A stretch of DNA of 64,000 nucleotides from Sphingomonas kaistensis (GCF_036884275.1 NZ_CP145607.1:186001-250000); one strand, 5' to 3'; numbered from the stretch's first letter, positions 16,991 to 25,758 are shown. The notes: a model not told the origin generated them from the sequence alone. Made by a program: numbers and translations.

Positions 16991-18133
16991 ATGTCCGATC
17001 TCGTCATCCGGCCGATCACCACCAAGGCCGACAAGAAGCGCTTCGTCGACTTCGCCTGGGACGTCTACAAAGACGATCCCGTCTGGGTGCCGCCCCTCAA
17101 GTCCGAAGTGCTCGGCCTGATGACCCCGGGCGAAAATCCGTGGTTCGAACATGGCGAAGCGGCCTTCTTTCTCGCCGAGCGCAACGGACGTCCGGTCGGC
17201 CGTATCTCGGCGCAGATCGACCGGCTGGTGCTCGAGCATATGGGCCCCGGCATCGGCAATTGGGGCATGTACGAGGTGCTGGACGGCGAAACCGAAGCCG
17301 GCCCGGCCCTCATCGCCACCGCCGAAGCTTGGCTGCGCGAGCGGCAGATGACCCGCGCGCTTGGGCCCATCAGCATTTCGATCTGGGATGAGCCAGGGCT
17401 CGAAATCACGGGCTTCGACGATCCTCCGACGGCCATGATGGGGCACCACCGCCCGGCCTACGAAGCGCAGATCGAGGGCGAAGGCTATACCAAGGCCAAG
17501 GACCTCTACTGCTACGCGCTCGACATCCGCGTGCCGCTGGAACCGCTTGCCCAGCGTCTGATCCAGGCCGGCCAGCGCTCCAGCCGCATCCGCCTGCGCG
17601 AAGTCGACAAGTCGCGGTTCGACGAAGAAGCGGCGATCATCCTCAATCTTCTCAACGACGCCTGGTCGGACAATTGGGGCTTCATTCCGCTGACCCCGTC
17701 CGAAATCGCCTATGCCGGCAAGAAGCTGAAGACGATCATCTTCGAGGATCTGGTCGTCATCGCCGAGGTCGACGGCGAACCCGCTTCCTTCATGATCACC
17801 CTGCCGGACATCAACGAACTGACCCGCGACCTCGACGGCAAGCTGTTCCCATTCGGCTGGGCCAAATTGCTGTGGCGGCTGCGCAAGCCCAAGGTGCATC
17901 GCATGCGCGTGCCGCTGATGGGCGTCGCCAAGAAGCATCAGGGCGGCCGCCTTGCCGGGCAGCTCGCCTTCATGATGATCGAATATTGCCGGATCAACTC
18001 GGTCGAGAATTACGGCGCCAGCCACGGCGAATTCGGCTGGGTGCTGGAAGACAATGGCGGAATGCTGGCGATCGCCGACCTGCGCGGGTCGCGTCGCAGC
18101 AAGGTCTACCGCATCTACGAAAAAGCGCTCTAG
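16991..18133 (+). CDS. GNAT-like acyl-CoA N-acyltransferase fold protein, function unknown
   Basis: A 380-residue protein resembling the YghO-type group of double-GNAT proteins: an N-terminal block with DDPVWVPPL (27-35), NPWFEHGEAAFF and GRPVGRISAQ, and a second C-terminal block with KKHQGGRLAGQLAF that looks like an acyl-CoA pyrophosphate loop. No membrane segment is seen. The reaction is unknown. The bacterial ceramide synthase of Caulobacter has been described as an acyltransferase of this general fold, so a role as sphinganine N-acyltransferase deserves a test in a genome that makes sphingolipids, but I cannot align the two here. Starts 8 bases after the HerA-like gene; shares a CTAG stop with the PilZ gene. 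Confidence 0.7.
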   Translation: MSDLVIRPITTKADKKRFVDFAWDVYKDDPVWVPPLKSEVLGLMTPGENPWFEHGEAAFFLAERNGRPVGRISAQIDRLVLEHMGPGIGNWGMYEVLDGETEAGPALIATAEAWLRERQMTRALGPISISIWDEPGLEITGFDDPPTAMMGHHRPAYEAQIEGEGYTKAKDLYCYALDIRVPLEPLAQRLIQAGQRSSRIRLREVDKSRFDEEAAIILNLLNDAWSDNWGFIPLTPSEIAYAGKKLKTIIFEDLVVIAEVDGEPASFMITLPDINELTRDLDGKLFPFGWAKLLWRLRKPKVHRMRVPLMGVAKKHQGGRLAGQLAFMMIEYCRINSVENYGASHGEFGWVLEDNGGMLAIADLRGSRRSKVYRIYEKAL

Positions 18134-18405
18134 GCCTCGGCTCCGTCCGCATTGTCCGGCCGCACGAAGCGAATGCCAGCTTCGCCGCCGACCGCCCAGC
18201 GTACCTGTCCGCGGACGCGCCCGATCCTGGGAAGGGTGAGTTCGAGATAATCGCCGATCCGGAACCAGCCGGTCAGCCGGCAGCCGTCCAGCGACAGGTT
18301 CGACACGCTGGCACCGCTGGTGTGGCCATCAGGATAATGAACCTCGGCCAGAAGCTCGACATCGTGGCGGTGACGTCGCTCGGGCCAGTCCTGATCATTC
18401 TTCAA
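18130..18405 (-). CDS. Single-domain PilZ protein
   Basis: A 91-residue PilZ domain. RRHRH near the N-terminus supplies the RxxxR c-di-GMP contact and NLSLDGCRLTG is the (D/N)xSxxG motif. Stand-alone PilZ proteins read cyclic-di-GMP and act on motility, polysaccharide export or cell-cycle targets. Its stop codon overlaps that of the converging GNAT-like gene in a CTAG. A TTAA-N6-TTAA element lies 45 bases upstream of the start. Confidence 0.88.
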   Translation of the reverse strand: MKNDQDWPERRHRHDVELLAEVHYPDGHTSGASVSNLSLDGCRLTGWFRIGDYLELTLPRIGRVRGQVRWAVGGEAGIRFVRPDNADGAEA

Positions 18406-18449
18406 TCGACAGTCCTCTGCGCGGATTCGGCTCTTGGCCTCTAGCGCAA

Positions 18450-18463
18450 TTAACTGCCATTAA
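18450..18463 (-). promoter_or_regulatory. CtrA-like TTAA box upstream of the PilZ gene
   Basis: TTAACTGCCATTAA: two TTAA half-sites spaced by 6 bases, 45 bases upstream of the PilZ start. The CtrA consensus is TTAA-N7-TTAA, so the spacing is one short. CtrA commonly controls c-di-GMP and motility genes in alphaproteobacteria. Weak evidence. Confidence 0.25.
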
Positions 18464-18498
18464 ACAAATGCGCCCCTCACAAAGGCTAAACCGGGCCT

Positions 18499-19272
18499 TT
18501 AGTCCAGCGTCACCCAGGTCGGCGCATGGTCGCTCGCCTTTTCCTGGCCCCGCGCCCAGCGATCGACCCCGGCGGCGCTCAAGCGGTCGGTGACCTGCGG
18601 GCTCAAAAGTAGGTGATCGATCCGGAATCCCGCGTCGCGCTGCCAGCAGCCGGCGGTATAATCCCAGAAGGTGTAAAGCCGGTCCTCCTTCGGATGCAGC
18701 GCGCGTAGCGCATCGGTCCAGCCTTGGTGCAGTATGCGACGCCACGCCGCCCGCGTCTCGGGCTGCATCAGCGCGTCATGCTGCATCGCCGCGACCGAAA
18801 AGACGTCGCGGTCCTCGGTGACGACGTTCCAGTCGCCCGCCAGGATCACCGGTCGTTCTTCCGCCAGAAGACCCGCCGCATGCTCGCGCAGCCGCTCCAT
18901 CCAACGCAATTTGTAGGGGAATTTCTCGGTACCCACCGGATTGCCGTTGGGCAGGTAGATGGACGCAATGACGATCCCGTTCATCTCCGCCTCGATATAG
19001 CGGCTGTGCGTATCGTCGGGATCGCCCGGCAGGCCGACCCGGCGCAGGTGCGGGCTTTCGCCGCGGGCGAGGATCGCGACCCCGTTGAAGCCCTTTTGCC
19101 CGTGCCACACCGCACGATAGCCCGCGCCCTCGATGTCGAGCACCGGCAGCGCTTCGTCGGCGCATTTCAGTTCCTGCAGGCAGGCGACATCGGGCTGTTC
19201 GCGCTCCAGCCATTCGAGCAGACGGGGCAGCCGCGCACGGATGCCATTGATGTTGAAGGTCGCGATCTTCAT
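18499..19272 (-). CDS. xth: Exodeoxyribonuclease III
   Basis: A 257-residue Mg2+-dependent AP endonuclease/3'-5' exonuclease of base excision repair. Visible motifs are NINGIRAR at the N-terminus, LQELK with the metal-binding glutamate, AGDWNV (Asp and Asn of the active site), FRIDHLL, and the C-terminal SDHAP with the catalytic histidine. The frame is open to 19308, but the first 12 codons are part of the 19279-19352 repeat; MKIATFNING at 19272 is the family start. Confidence 0.94.
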   Translation of the reverse strand: MKIATFNINGIRARLPRLLEWLEREQPDVACLQELKCADEALPVLDIEGAGYRAVWHGQKGFNGVAILARGESPHLRRVGLPGDPDDTHSRYIEAEMNGIVIASIYLPNGNPVGTEKFPYKLRWMERLREHAAGLLAEERPVILAGDWNVVTEDRDVFSVAAMQHDALMQPETRAAWRRILHQGWTDALRALHPKEDRLYTFWDYTAGCWQRDAGFRIDHLLLSPQVTDRLSAAGVDRWARGQEKASDHAPTWVTLD

Positions 19273-19278
19273 GCCACC

Positions 19279-19352
19279 GTCATTGCGAGGAGCGCAGCGA
19301 CGAAGCAATCCATTTGCGACGCGCTGGATTGCTTCGCTGCGCTCGCAATGAC
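19279..19352. repeat. Imperfect inverted repeat, REP-like element
   Basis: Left arm 19279-19312 (34 bases, GTCATTGCGAG...AGCAATCCA) and right arm 19325-19352 (28 bases) are the same sequence in inverse orientation except that the left arm has two extra triplets (GAG and CGA). The two arms would fold into a long hairpin between exonuclease III and erpA. This GTCATTGCGAG-type palindrome is a familiar dispersed intergenic repeat in bacterial genomes. A shorter relic with the same ends is at 61655-61682. Confidence 0.8.
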
Positions 19353-19361
19353 GATGAAGGG

Positions 19362-19694
19362 TTAAATCCCGAAGCTCGACCCGCAGCCGCAGCCGCTCGC
19401 GGCATTGGGGTTCTTCACCTTGAACGCCGCGCCGCCGAGGTCCTCGACATAATCGACCTCGCTCCCGTCGAGGAGATCGACGCTGACCGGATCGACCACC
19501 AGGCGGACGCCGGAGGTTTCGGCGATCGTGTCGCCTTCCTCGGGCTCGCCCAACGCGAAGCGATAGGTGAAGCCCGCGCAGCCCCCGCCATCGACGGCAA
19601 GGCGCAGCACGGCGGGCTTGGCCTGCTTGTCGGCGATGAGTGCCACGCGGCGCGCGGCGGATTCGGTCAGGGTAAGCTGGGTCACGAAACCCAT
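19362..19694 (-). CDS. erpA: Iron-sulfur cluster insertion protein ErpA
   Basis: A 110-residue A-type carrier (HesB/IscA/ErpA) that hands Fe-S clusters to apo-proteins. The three ligand cysteines are visible: GGGCAGF and the C-terminal SGCGCGSSF. The 10 extra in-frame residues up to 19724 are not family-like; MGFVTQLTLT at 19694 is chosen. The M23 peptidase gene lies upstream on the same strand, 36 bases away. ErpA and IscA are hard to separate by eye. Confidence 0.9.
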   Translation of the reverse strand: MGFVTQLTLTESAARRVALIADKQAKPAVLRLAVDGGGCAGFTYRFALGEPEEGDTIAETSGVRLVVDPVSVDLLDGSEVDYVEDLGGAAFKVKNPNAASGCGCGSSFGI

Positions 19695-19730
19695 GTAGGG
19701 CGCGTCACCCGCACCCTCAAGCACGTCGGC

Positions 19731-20804
19731 TCAGCGCTTGGCGGCGCCGGCCGGACCGCCCAGCGCGATCTGGTCCATGCTGTGGCCGTTGCGGCTCTTG
19801 ATCGCGACAAGATAATCGGTCGAGCGCATGAACGGGATCGGATTGACCGCGCGGCCGTCGATGCGAACTTCGTAATGGAGATGGCTGCCGGTCGAACGGC
19901 CGGTCGACCCCATGCGGCCGATCACCTGGCCGCGCTTCACGCGCTCGCCAACGCGAACCGAGAACGCCGACAAGTGGCCATAGCGGGTTTCGATCCCGCG
20001 GCCATGGTCGACCTTGATAAGATTGCCGTACCCGCCATTGTTGTACCCAACCTCGGTGATGGTGCCGTCGGCGGTGGCATAGATCGGGGTGCCGACCGGC
20101 CCGGCAAGGTCAATGCCGGCATGCATGGCGGCGCCGCGACCGAACGGATCGCTGCGCACACCAAAGCTCGAGGTGAAGGCGGCGGTCTTGACCGGCTTGT
20201 CCGACGGAACCGCGATCACGCCGTCCTGCAGGGAGTCGAGTTTCTTCCAGCTGTTGAACAGCGACTTGAAGGTCGGATCGCTCTTGGTCGCCGGCTCGAA
20301 CGGACCACCGACGGCGAGACGCTGCGGCGTGAGGCCAAGCTTCTTCAGTTCGCGAGTGGCGGTGCGATAGCGAAGCTCGAGCCGCTCGGCGGCGGCGGCT
20401 TCTTCGGCGGCCAGCTTGTCTTCAACGCGGTCGAGCGGCGCGGCGATCGCAGCCGGGAGCGAACCGGCATCGCTGACTTGCGGAAGCGAAGCTGGATCGA
20501 CATCGCCGCCCGCGAGCATGGTCGCAAGCAAAGTCTGGCGCTGTTCGATCAGGCGGGCGCGCTGTTCGGCGGCCTTGGCGAGCTGCTGGAGATCGCCCTT
20601 GTCGGCGGTGACGGCGACCAAGGCCTGATCGCCGCGGAGGAAGTGGGCGGCAGCAAAGGCCGACCAGGCCAGCATCAGGGCGGCAGCAAGGAAGAAAGCG
20701 AACTGAAGGGGAGTGGAAAGGCGGATCCGACGGAGCTTGGTGCCGTCATGCACGAACAGGTCGCGGCTGCGAAGCAGTCCCGTTGTTCGGATGGCATGCG
20801 TCAT
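19731..20804 (-). CDS. M23 family peptidoglycan endopeptidase, membrane-anchored
   Basis: A 357-residue bitopic protein: cytoplasmic N-terminus, transmembrane helix about 33-53, a coiled-coil region (about 65-165, rich in Ala, Glu, Gln and Arg), then a LytM/M23 domain. The zinc ligands are in HAGIDL and HLHYE, both intact, so an active Gly-Gly or D,D-type endopeptidase is likely rather than an EnvC-like activator. The arrangement matches DipM/LmdC-like or MepM-like cell wall hydrolases used in growth and division. Confidence 0.9.
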   Translation of the reverse strand: MTHAIRTTGLLRSRDLFVHDGTKLRRIRLSTPLQFAFFLAAALMLAWSAFAAAHFLRGDQALVAVTADKGDLQQLAKAAEQRARLIEQRQTLLATMLAGGDVDPASLPQVSDAGSLPAAIAAPLDRVEDKLAAEEAAAAERLELRYRTATRELKKLGLTPQRLAVGGPFEPATKSDPTFKSLFNSWKKLDSLQDGVIAVPSDKPVKTAAFTSSFGVRSDPFGRGAAMHAGIDLAGPVGTPIYATADGTITEVGYNNGGYGNLIKVDHGRGIETRYGHLSAFSVRVGERVKRGQVIGRMGSTGRSTGSHLHYEVRIDGRAVNPIPFMRSTDYLVAIKSRNGHSMDQIALGGPAGAAKR

Positions 20805-21175
20805 AGAACCAAAGCTCCCAGCTCGTTCACGTTTGCGTGAAACCCTTCCGCGCCATCCGCAAAGAACGGCGTGTCGTGGCTTCCCTAGGATGTCAGGAGC
20901 TCCCCAGCCCCGACCGACACAGCGTTGCCCCCACTGCGTCGGACACGGACTAAAGACCCGGTACGGTTAACGAAAACAACCTTTTCGTTCCCCGCCCGGG
21001 ACGAGTCGGGAAAAGCGAGCGATGAGTTGAGCGAAACGCGCCGAAATTTGCCGTCGAATCGCGGATTTATTCACAGAATCGCAAGGGCGCTTGCGCCGCT
21101 CACCCCATGCTGTAGAGCGGCCACGGGCCACGCCGTCCCAACGCGGCGCGTGCTCTCTGTGAGGAGAGTTTGAAC
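20805..21175. other. Intergenic region between divergent M23 peptidase and serC
   Basis: 371 bases without a supported gene; both flanking promoters should lie here. Two dyads are visible: CCGACACAG/CTGCGTCGG (20914-20922 and 20934-20942, 8 of 9 pairs) and a perfect 8-base arm pair AACGAAAA/TTTTCGTT (20969-20976 and 20982-20989). A TTAACCGT on the minus strand at 20963-20970 resembles half of a CtrA site. A GAGGAG at 21161-21166 is the serC ribosome-binding site. I see no RNA gene. Confidence 0.5.
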
Positions 21176-22300
21176 ATGACGAACCCTACCCCGGACGTGC
21201 GTCCGGACCGCCCCTATTTCTCGTCGGGGCCGTGCGCCAAGCCGCCCGGCTGGACCGCTTCCAGCCTGCCCACCGACAGCCTCGGTCGCTCCCACCGCAG
21301 CAAGATCGGCAAGGCGCGGTTGAAGCGCTGCATCGACCTGATGCGCGCCAATCTTAGGCTTCCCGACACGCATCGGATCGGCATCGTCCCGGGCTCCGAC
21401 ACCGGCGCTTATGAGATGGCGATGTGGACCATGCTCGGGGCGCGTCCGGTCACTGCCATGGCGTGGGAAAGCTTTGGCGAAGGCTGGGTCACCGATGCGG
21501 TGAAACAGCTCAAGATTGATCCCACGGTGATCCGCGCTGACTATGGCGACCTGCCCGATCTGGCGGCGGTCGACTGGTCGAACGACGTGCTGTTCACCTG
21601 GAACGGCACCACCTCGGGCGTGCGCGTTCCCGATGGCGACTGGATCGCCGCCGACCGCCAGGGCCTGAGCTTCGCCGATGCGACCAGCGCGGTGTTCGCC
21701 TACGACATTCCGTGGGACAAGATCGATGTCGCGACGTTCTCCTGGCAAAAGGTGCTCGGCGGTGAAGGCGCGCATGGCGTCCTGATCCTCGGACCCCGTG
21801 CGGTCGAACGGCTGGAAAGCTATGTGCCCGCCTGGCCGCTGCCTAAGGTCTTCCGGCTGACTTCCAAGGGCAAGCTGATCGAAGGCGTCTTCTCCGGCGA
21901 GACGATCAACACACCCTCGATGCTGGCGGTCGAAGACGCCATCGCCGCGCTCGAATGGGTCGAGAGCATCGGCGGGCTCGACGGCGCGATCCGCAGGTCC
22001 GACGCCAATGCCGCGGCGTTGAACCGCATCGTCGAGGCGCGCCCTTGGCTCGACCATCTCGCCGCGGATCCGGCGTCTCGCTCGAAGACCAGCGTATGCC
22101 TCACGGTCGAAGGCGCCGACGAAGCCCGGATCAAGAAAATGGCCGGCCTCCTCGAAGAGCAAGGTGCTGCGTTCGACATCGCCGGCTACCGCGACGCCCC
22201 GCCGGGGCTTCGCATCTGGTGCGGCGCGACTGTCGACACCGCCGACATCGAGGCCCTCGGGCCGTGGCTCGACTGGGCCTATGAGGAGACCCGGGCATGA
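21176..22300 (+). CDS. serC: Phosphoserine aminotransferase
   Basis: A 374-residue PLP enzyme that converts 3-phosphohydroxypyruvate and glutamate to phosphoserine in serine synthesis. The Schiff-base lysine is in TFSWQKVLGGEGAHG; FTWNGTTSG and the N-terminal YFSSGPCAKPPGW are typical of the long alphaproteobacterial SerC form. A TTG six bases earlier is in frame, but GAGGAG at 21161-21166 fits the ATG at 21176. serA overlaps its stop by ATGA. Serine made here is also a sphingolipid precursor for spt. Confidence 0.96.
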   Translation: MTNPTPDVRPDRPYFSSGPCAKPPGWTASSLPTDSLGRSHRSKIGKARLKRCIDLMRANLRLPDTHRIGIVPGSDTGAYEMAMWTMLGARPVTAMAWESFGEGWVTDAVKQLKIDPTVIRADYGDLPDLAAVDWSNDVLFTWNGTTSGVRVPDGDWIAADRQGLSFADATSAVFAYDIPWDKIDVATFSWQKVLGGEGAHGVLILGPRAVERLESYVPAWPLPKVFRLTSKGKLIEGVFSGETINTPSMLAVEDAIAALEWVESIGGLDGAIRRSDANAAALNRIVEARPWLDHLAADPASRSKTSVCLTVEGADEARIKKMAGLLEEQGAAFDIAGYRDAPPGLRIWCGATVDTADIEALGPWLDWAYEETRA

Positions 22301-23877
22301 CCCCGCGCGTCCTCATTTCCGACAAGATGGACCCCCGCGCCGCCGCCATCTTCCGCGAGCGGGGGATCGAGGTGGACGAGATCACCGGCAAGACTCCGGA
22401 CGAGCTCGCCGGACTAATCGGCGACTATCACGGCCTGGCCATCCGCTCGTCAACCAAGGCGACGGCCAAGCTGCTCGACCATGCGACCAATCTGAAGGTC
22501 ATCGGCCGTGCCGGCATCGGGGTCGACAATGTCGACATCCCCGCCGCCACCGCGCGGGGCATCGTGGTGATGAACACGCCCTTCGGCAACTCGATCACCA
22601 CCGCCGAACACGCCATTGCGCTCATGTTTGCACTCGCCCGCCAGCTGCCCGAGGCCGATGCCTCGACCCAGGCCGGCAAGTGGGAAAAGAACCGCTTTAT
22701 GGGGGTCGAGCTCACCGCCAAGACATTGGGCCTGATCGGGGCGGGCAACATCGGGTCGATCGTCGCCAGCCGCGCGCTCGGCCTCAAGATGAAGGTGATC
22801 GCCTTCGACCCCTTCCTCTCGCCCGAACGCGCGCTGGAACTGGGGATCGAAAAGGTCGAGCTCGACGAGCTGCTGAAGCGCGCCGACTTCATCACCCTGC
22901 ACACTCCGCTGACCGACCAGACCCGCGGCATCCTCAGCCGCGAGGCGTTGGCCAAGACGAAAAAGGGTGTCCGCATCATCAATTGCGCGCGCGGCGGGCT
23001 GATCGACGAAGCGGCCTTGAAGGATGCGCTCGATAGCGGGCAGGTCGCCGGCGCGGCGCTCGACGTGTTCGAGACCGAGCCCGCGACCGACAGCCCGCTG
23101 TTCGGCACGCCCGGCTTCATCTCGACCCCGCACCTCGGCGCGTCGACCACCGAAGCGCAGGTCAATGTCGCGATCCAGGTCGCCGAGCAGATGAGCGACT
23201 TCCTGCTGCTGGGCGGCGTCACCAACGCCATCAACATGCCCAGCCTGTCGGCGGAGGAAGCACCGCGGCTCAAGCCCTACATGGCGCTGGCCGAAAAGCT
23301 CGGCAAACTGCTCGGCCAAGTGCTCGGCGAACAGGTCCGCGGCGTGTCAATCGAGGTCGAGGGCGCGGCGGCGCAGCTCAATCAGAAGCCGATCACCGGC
23401 GCGGTGCTGGCGGGGCTGATGGGCACCTACAGCCAGACAGTGAACATGGTGAACGCCCCCGTACTCGCGAAAGAACGCGGCCTCGACGTCAAGGAAATCC
23501 GACACGAACGCGAAGGCGATTACCAGACCCTCGTCCGGGTCACCGCCTCCACGCCGACCGGCGATCGCTGCGTCGCCGGGACCCTGTTCGGCAATGCGGC
23601 GCCGCGCCTCGTGGACATCTTCGGTGTCGCGGTCGAAGCCGATCTCGCGGGCCACATGCTCTACATCGTCAACAGCGACGCGCCCGGCTTCATCGGCAAG
23701 CTCGGCACCACGCTTGGGGAAGCGGGCATCAACATCGCCTTCTTCAACCTTGGCCGGCGCAAGGCAGGCGGCGAAGCGGTGGCCCTGGTCGCGGTCGACG
23801 ATCCCGTCACGCCCGAAGTCGTGCAGCAACTGTGCGCGCTGGAAGGCGTGCGCGAGGTGGTGCCGTTGAGCTTCTAG
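22297..23877 (+). CDS. serA: D-3-phosphoglycerate dehydrogenase
   Basis: A 526-residue NAD+-dependent enzyme for the first committed step of serine synthesis. The Rossmann loop is GLIGAGNIGS (about 147-156); catalytic Arg, Glu and His lie in INCARGGLIDE, the following ETEP region and PHLGAST. The long C-terminus holds an allosteric substrate-binding domain (about 315-450) and an ACT domain (about 452-526, DAPGFIGKLG), the usual serine sensor. Starts within ATGA of serC, so the serC-serA pair is translationally coupled. Confidence 0.96.
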   Translation: MTPRVLISDKMDPRAAAIFRERGIEVDEITGKTPDELAGLIGDYHGLAIRSSTKATAKLLDHATNLKVIGRAGIGVDNVDIPAATARGIVVMNTPFGNSITTAEHAIALMFALARQLPEADASTQAGKWEKNRFMGVELTAKTLGLIGAGNIGSIVASRALGLKMKVIAFDPFLSPERALELGIEKVELDELLKRADFITLHTPLTDQTRGILSREALAKTKKGVRIINCARGGLIDEAALKDALDSGQVAGAALDVFETEPATDSPLFGTPGFISTPHLGASTTEAQVNVAIQVAEQMSDFLLLGGVTNAINMPSLSAEEAPRLKPYMALAEKLGKLLGQVLGEQVRGVSIEVEGAAAQLNQKPITGAVLAGLMGTYSQTVNMVNAPVLAKERGLDVKEIRHEREGDYQTLVRVTASTPTGDRCVAGTLFGNAAPRLVDIFGVAVEADLAGHMLYIVNSDAPGFIGKLGTTLGEAGINIAFFNLGRRKAGGEAVALVAVDDPVTPEVVQQLCALEGVREVVPLSF

Positions 23878-23887
23878 GAGCACATCG

Positions 23888-24691
23888 ATGCGGAGCGGCG
23901 ACGAGTTGCGGGCCGAAGCGCGGATGGAAGCTGTCGGCGCCGGTCGCCCGCAGAACTGGCCCCGCGCGCTTGCCCTGTTGGGACGGGCAGCGGACGCGGG
24001 CAACCCGCAAGCTCAGGCAGAACTGGAAGTGCTCGGGCTGACCCCGGACCATGCGCGCAGCGCCGCCGACATCGACGCCCTCTTCGCCTTTCCTCAACCG
24101 GAGCGTCTTTCCGAACAGCCCCGACTGCGCTTCGTCCGCGGATTCGCGTCTGCGGCAGAATGCGCGTGGTTGCGGGGGCGCGGCACGTTGGCGCCATCGC
24201 AGGTGTTCGACCCGTCTACCGGCGGCCCGCGGCTCGACCCACGTCGCAGCAATAGGTCGGCCGAACTGACCTTCGACGAACTTGATCTCGTAACCCAGGT
24301 TCTCCGCTCCCGCATCTCGGCCGCGACGCGTCTTCCTCTCCCGCTGTTCGAACCTCCGCAGGTGATGCGCTACGAACCGGGCGAGGAATTCCAGCCGCAC
24401 TACGACTATCTCGACCCGGCGCTGGCGGCACACGCCGGACAGCGGATCGCCACTTTTCTCCTGTATTTGAACGACGATTACGAAGGGGGCGAAACCGCCT
24501 TTCCAGAGGCCGGACAGGTCGTGCGCGGAGCAACCGGCGACGCCCTCTTCTTTGCCAACGTCGATGGCGCCAATCGTCCCGATCCGCTGACCCTGCACGC
24601 CGGCCGGCCCCCAAACAGAGGGACCAAGTGGGTCTTCTCGCAATGGATCCGTGACCGTTCACCCGCAGCGGCGCGACAGTCGCCGGACTGA
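23888..24691 (+). CDS. Prolyl 4-hydroxylase-like 2OG-Fe(II) oxygenase with Sel1-type N-terminus
   Basis: A 267-residue protein. Residues about 20-48 (NWPRALALLGRAADAGN..AQ) look like one Sel1/TPR-type repeat. The C-terminal P4H domain has the iron ligands in HYDYLD and in LTLHAGRPP, with a downstream Arg/Lys for 2-oxoglutarate, and FLLYLNDDYEGGETAF between them. It probably hydroxylates proline or a related residue in an unknown protein or peptide. It follows serA by 10 bases and may ride on that transcript. Confidence 0.85.
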   Translation: MRSGDELRAEARMEAVGAGRPQNWPRALALLGRAADAGNPQAQAELEVLGLTPDHARSAADIDALFAFPQPERLSEQPRLRFVRGFASAAECAWLRGRGTLAPSQVFDPSTGGPRLDPRRSNRSAELTFDELDLVTQVLRSRISAATRLPLPLFEPPQVMRYEPGEEFQPHYDYLDPALAAHAGQRIATFLLYLNDDYEGGETAFPEAGQVVRGATGDALFFANVDGANRPDPLTLHAGRPPNRGTKWVFSQWIRDRSPAAARQSPD

Positions 24692-24702
24692 TCCAGGCAC
24701 AA

Positions 24703-24729
24703 TGCGCACCATCCTGCCAAAGGTGCGCA
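24703..24729. other. Hairpin downstream of the prolyl hydroxylase gene
   Basis: Perfect 8-base arms TGCGCACC (24703-24710) and GGTGCGCA (24722-24729) with an 11-base loop, 11 bases after the stop codon. No T-run follows. Could end the serC-serA-P4H transcript or bind a regulator of the next PilZ gene. Confidence 0.45.
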
Positions 24730-24803
24730 ATGGACGCGCAAATTGACCGATTGTTAACGGAAGGCCTCCATCGTCACTGGGCATAGTGACGGGCCCCTTA
24801 TTC

Positions 24804-25304
24804 ATGTCGACTGCAGTTCATGCCATCTCGCCGCTTGAAAGCGAGAACCGCCGATACGCTTCCCGCCGCGCCCTCCGCCTCAGATCGGCGGTGTCGGACA
24901 GCGGGATCGAAGTCGTCATCCACGATCTGTCGCCGACCGGGCTGCTGCTCGAAACCCGCCAGCCTCTCATCAGCGGCGAAACCCTGTTCGTCGATCTTCC
25001 CGAACGCGGCCCGACCGCCGCTTCGGTGGTGTGGAGCAGCGGCAACTTCCACGGCTGCGCGTTCGAACAAAGCATTCCCTCGGCCGCGATCAGCGCGGCG
25101 CTGCTGCGCAGCCCGGCCAGCGTTCCAGCCGGCGGCGCCGATACCGGCCTCGACATCCATCGCCTGCGCGAACTGGCAGCCGACATCGAAGCGGCCGATC
25201 CCGTCGACGACCGCTATTCGCTGCGCACCCGCGGGATTGTCTTCGGCGGCCTACTGGTGGCGAGCTGGGGTGCGATCGGCTGGGCGGTTTCGGCTTTTCT
25301 CTAA
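24804..25304 (+). CDS. PilZ domain protein with C-terminal membrane anchor
   Basis: A 166-residue protein: N-terminal PilZ domain with RRYASRR (c-di-GMP contact) and HDLSPTGLLLET (DxSxxG motif), a linker rich in Ala and Pro, and a C-terminal hydrophobic helix (last 20 residues) that would tether it to the inner membrane. The second PilZ gene in 7 kb. A GTG at 24786 is an alternative start. Neither start has a convincing ribosome-binding site. Confidence 0.82.
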   Translation: MSTAVHAISPLESENRRYASRRALRLRSAVSDSGIEVVIHDLSPTGLLLETRQPLISGETLFVDLPERGPTAASVVWSSGNFHGCAFEQSIPSAAISAALLRSPASVPAGGADTGLDIHRLRELAADIEAADPVDDRYSLRTRGIVFGGLLVASWGAIGWAVSAFL

Positions 25305-25479
25305 CTCAATTAGTTATCGGAGCCGAGCAAGCAGGCGACCGCATCACGGTCGTGGATGCTCTTTCGACGTCTAATCCGCCCTTGAGGCGCATCTATCTCA
25401 ATGACTGAAACAGCGGCACCTCGGTCGTGCCATGGTAGGGGGTGTCAAAAGGCTGACGCCGGCTCCCCGCACGAAGTTG

Positions 25480-25758
25480 TTACGCTCGATCTTCGCGCAT
25501 GTGGAAAATCCTCAACAGGATGATTTGATTGTCGCGGACCTCGTAGCGAAACACGTATCGCTCGACCCGAAACTCACGCACTTCGCGAGGATCAAATTCG
25601 AAAAGGCGGGGTCCCCGCCGCGGAAAGTCCAACAACGCCGTTGGCGAATTTGCGAGAAGATCCGCGATTTTTTCGGACGCTTCGAGATCAACTTCAGCGA
25701 GAAAAGTCTGCAGCCGTTCGAGGTCGGCGAAGGCAACAACCGACCAGATGATCCTCAC
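25480..25758 (-). CDS. RelE/ParE-family toxin
   Basis: A 92-residue toxin of the ParE/RelE superfamily, the second gene of a type II toxin-antitoxin pair. The layout is typical: an N-terminal beta strand followed by a helical hairpin (FADLERLQTF..ASEKIADLL), then beta strands with the basic/aromatic VERYVFRYEVRDNQIILLRIFH stretch. ParE members poison DNA gyrase and RelE members cleave mRNA; the target cannot be told here. It overlaps the antitoxin gene by ATGA. Confidence 0.87.
   Translation of the reverse strand: MRIIWSVVAFADLERLQTFLAEVDLEASEKIADLLANSPTALLDFPRRGPRLFEFDPREVREFRVERYVFRYEVRDNQIILLRIFHMREDRA

Noticed and set aside
18483..18502. AAAGGC/GCCTTT hairpin at the 3' end of exonuclease III
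   Set aside because: Six base pairs overlapping the stop codon and no T-run; not convincing as a terminator.
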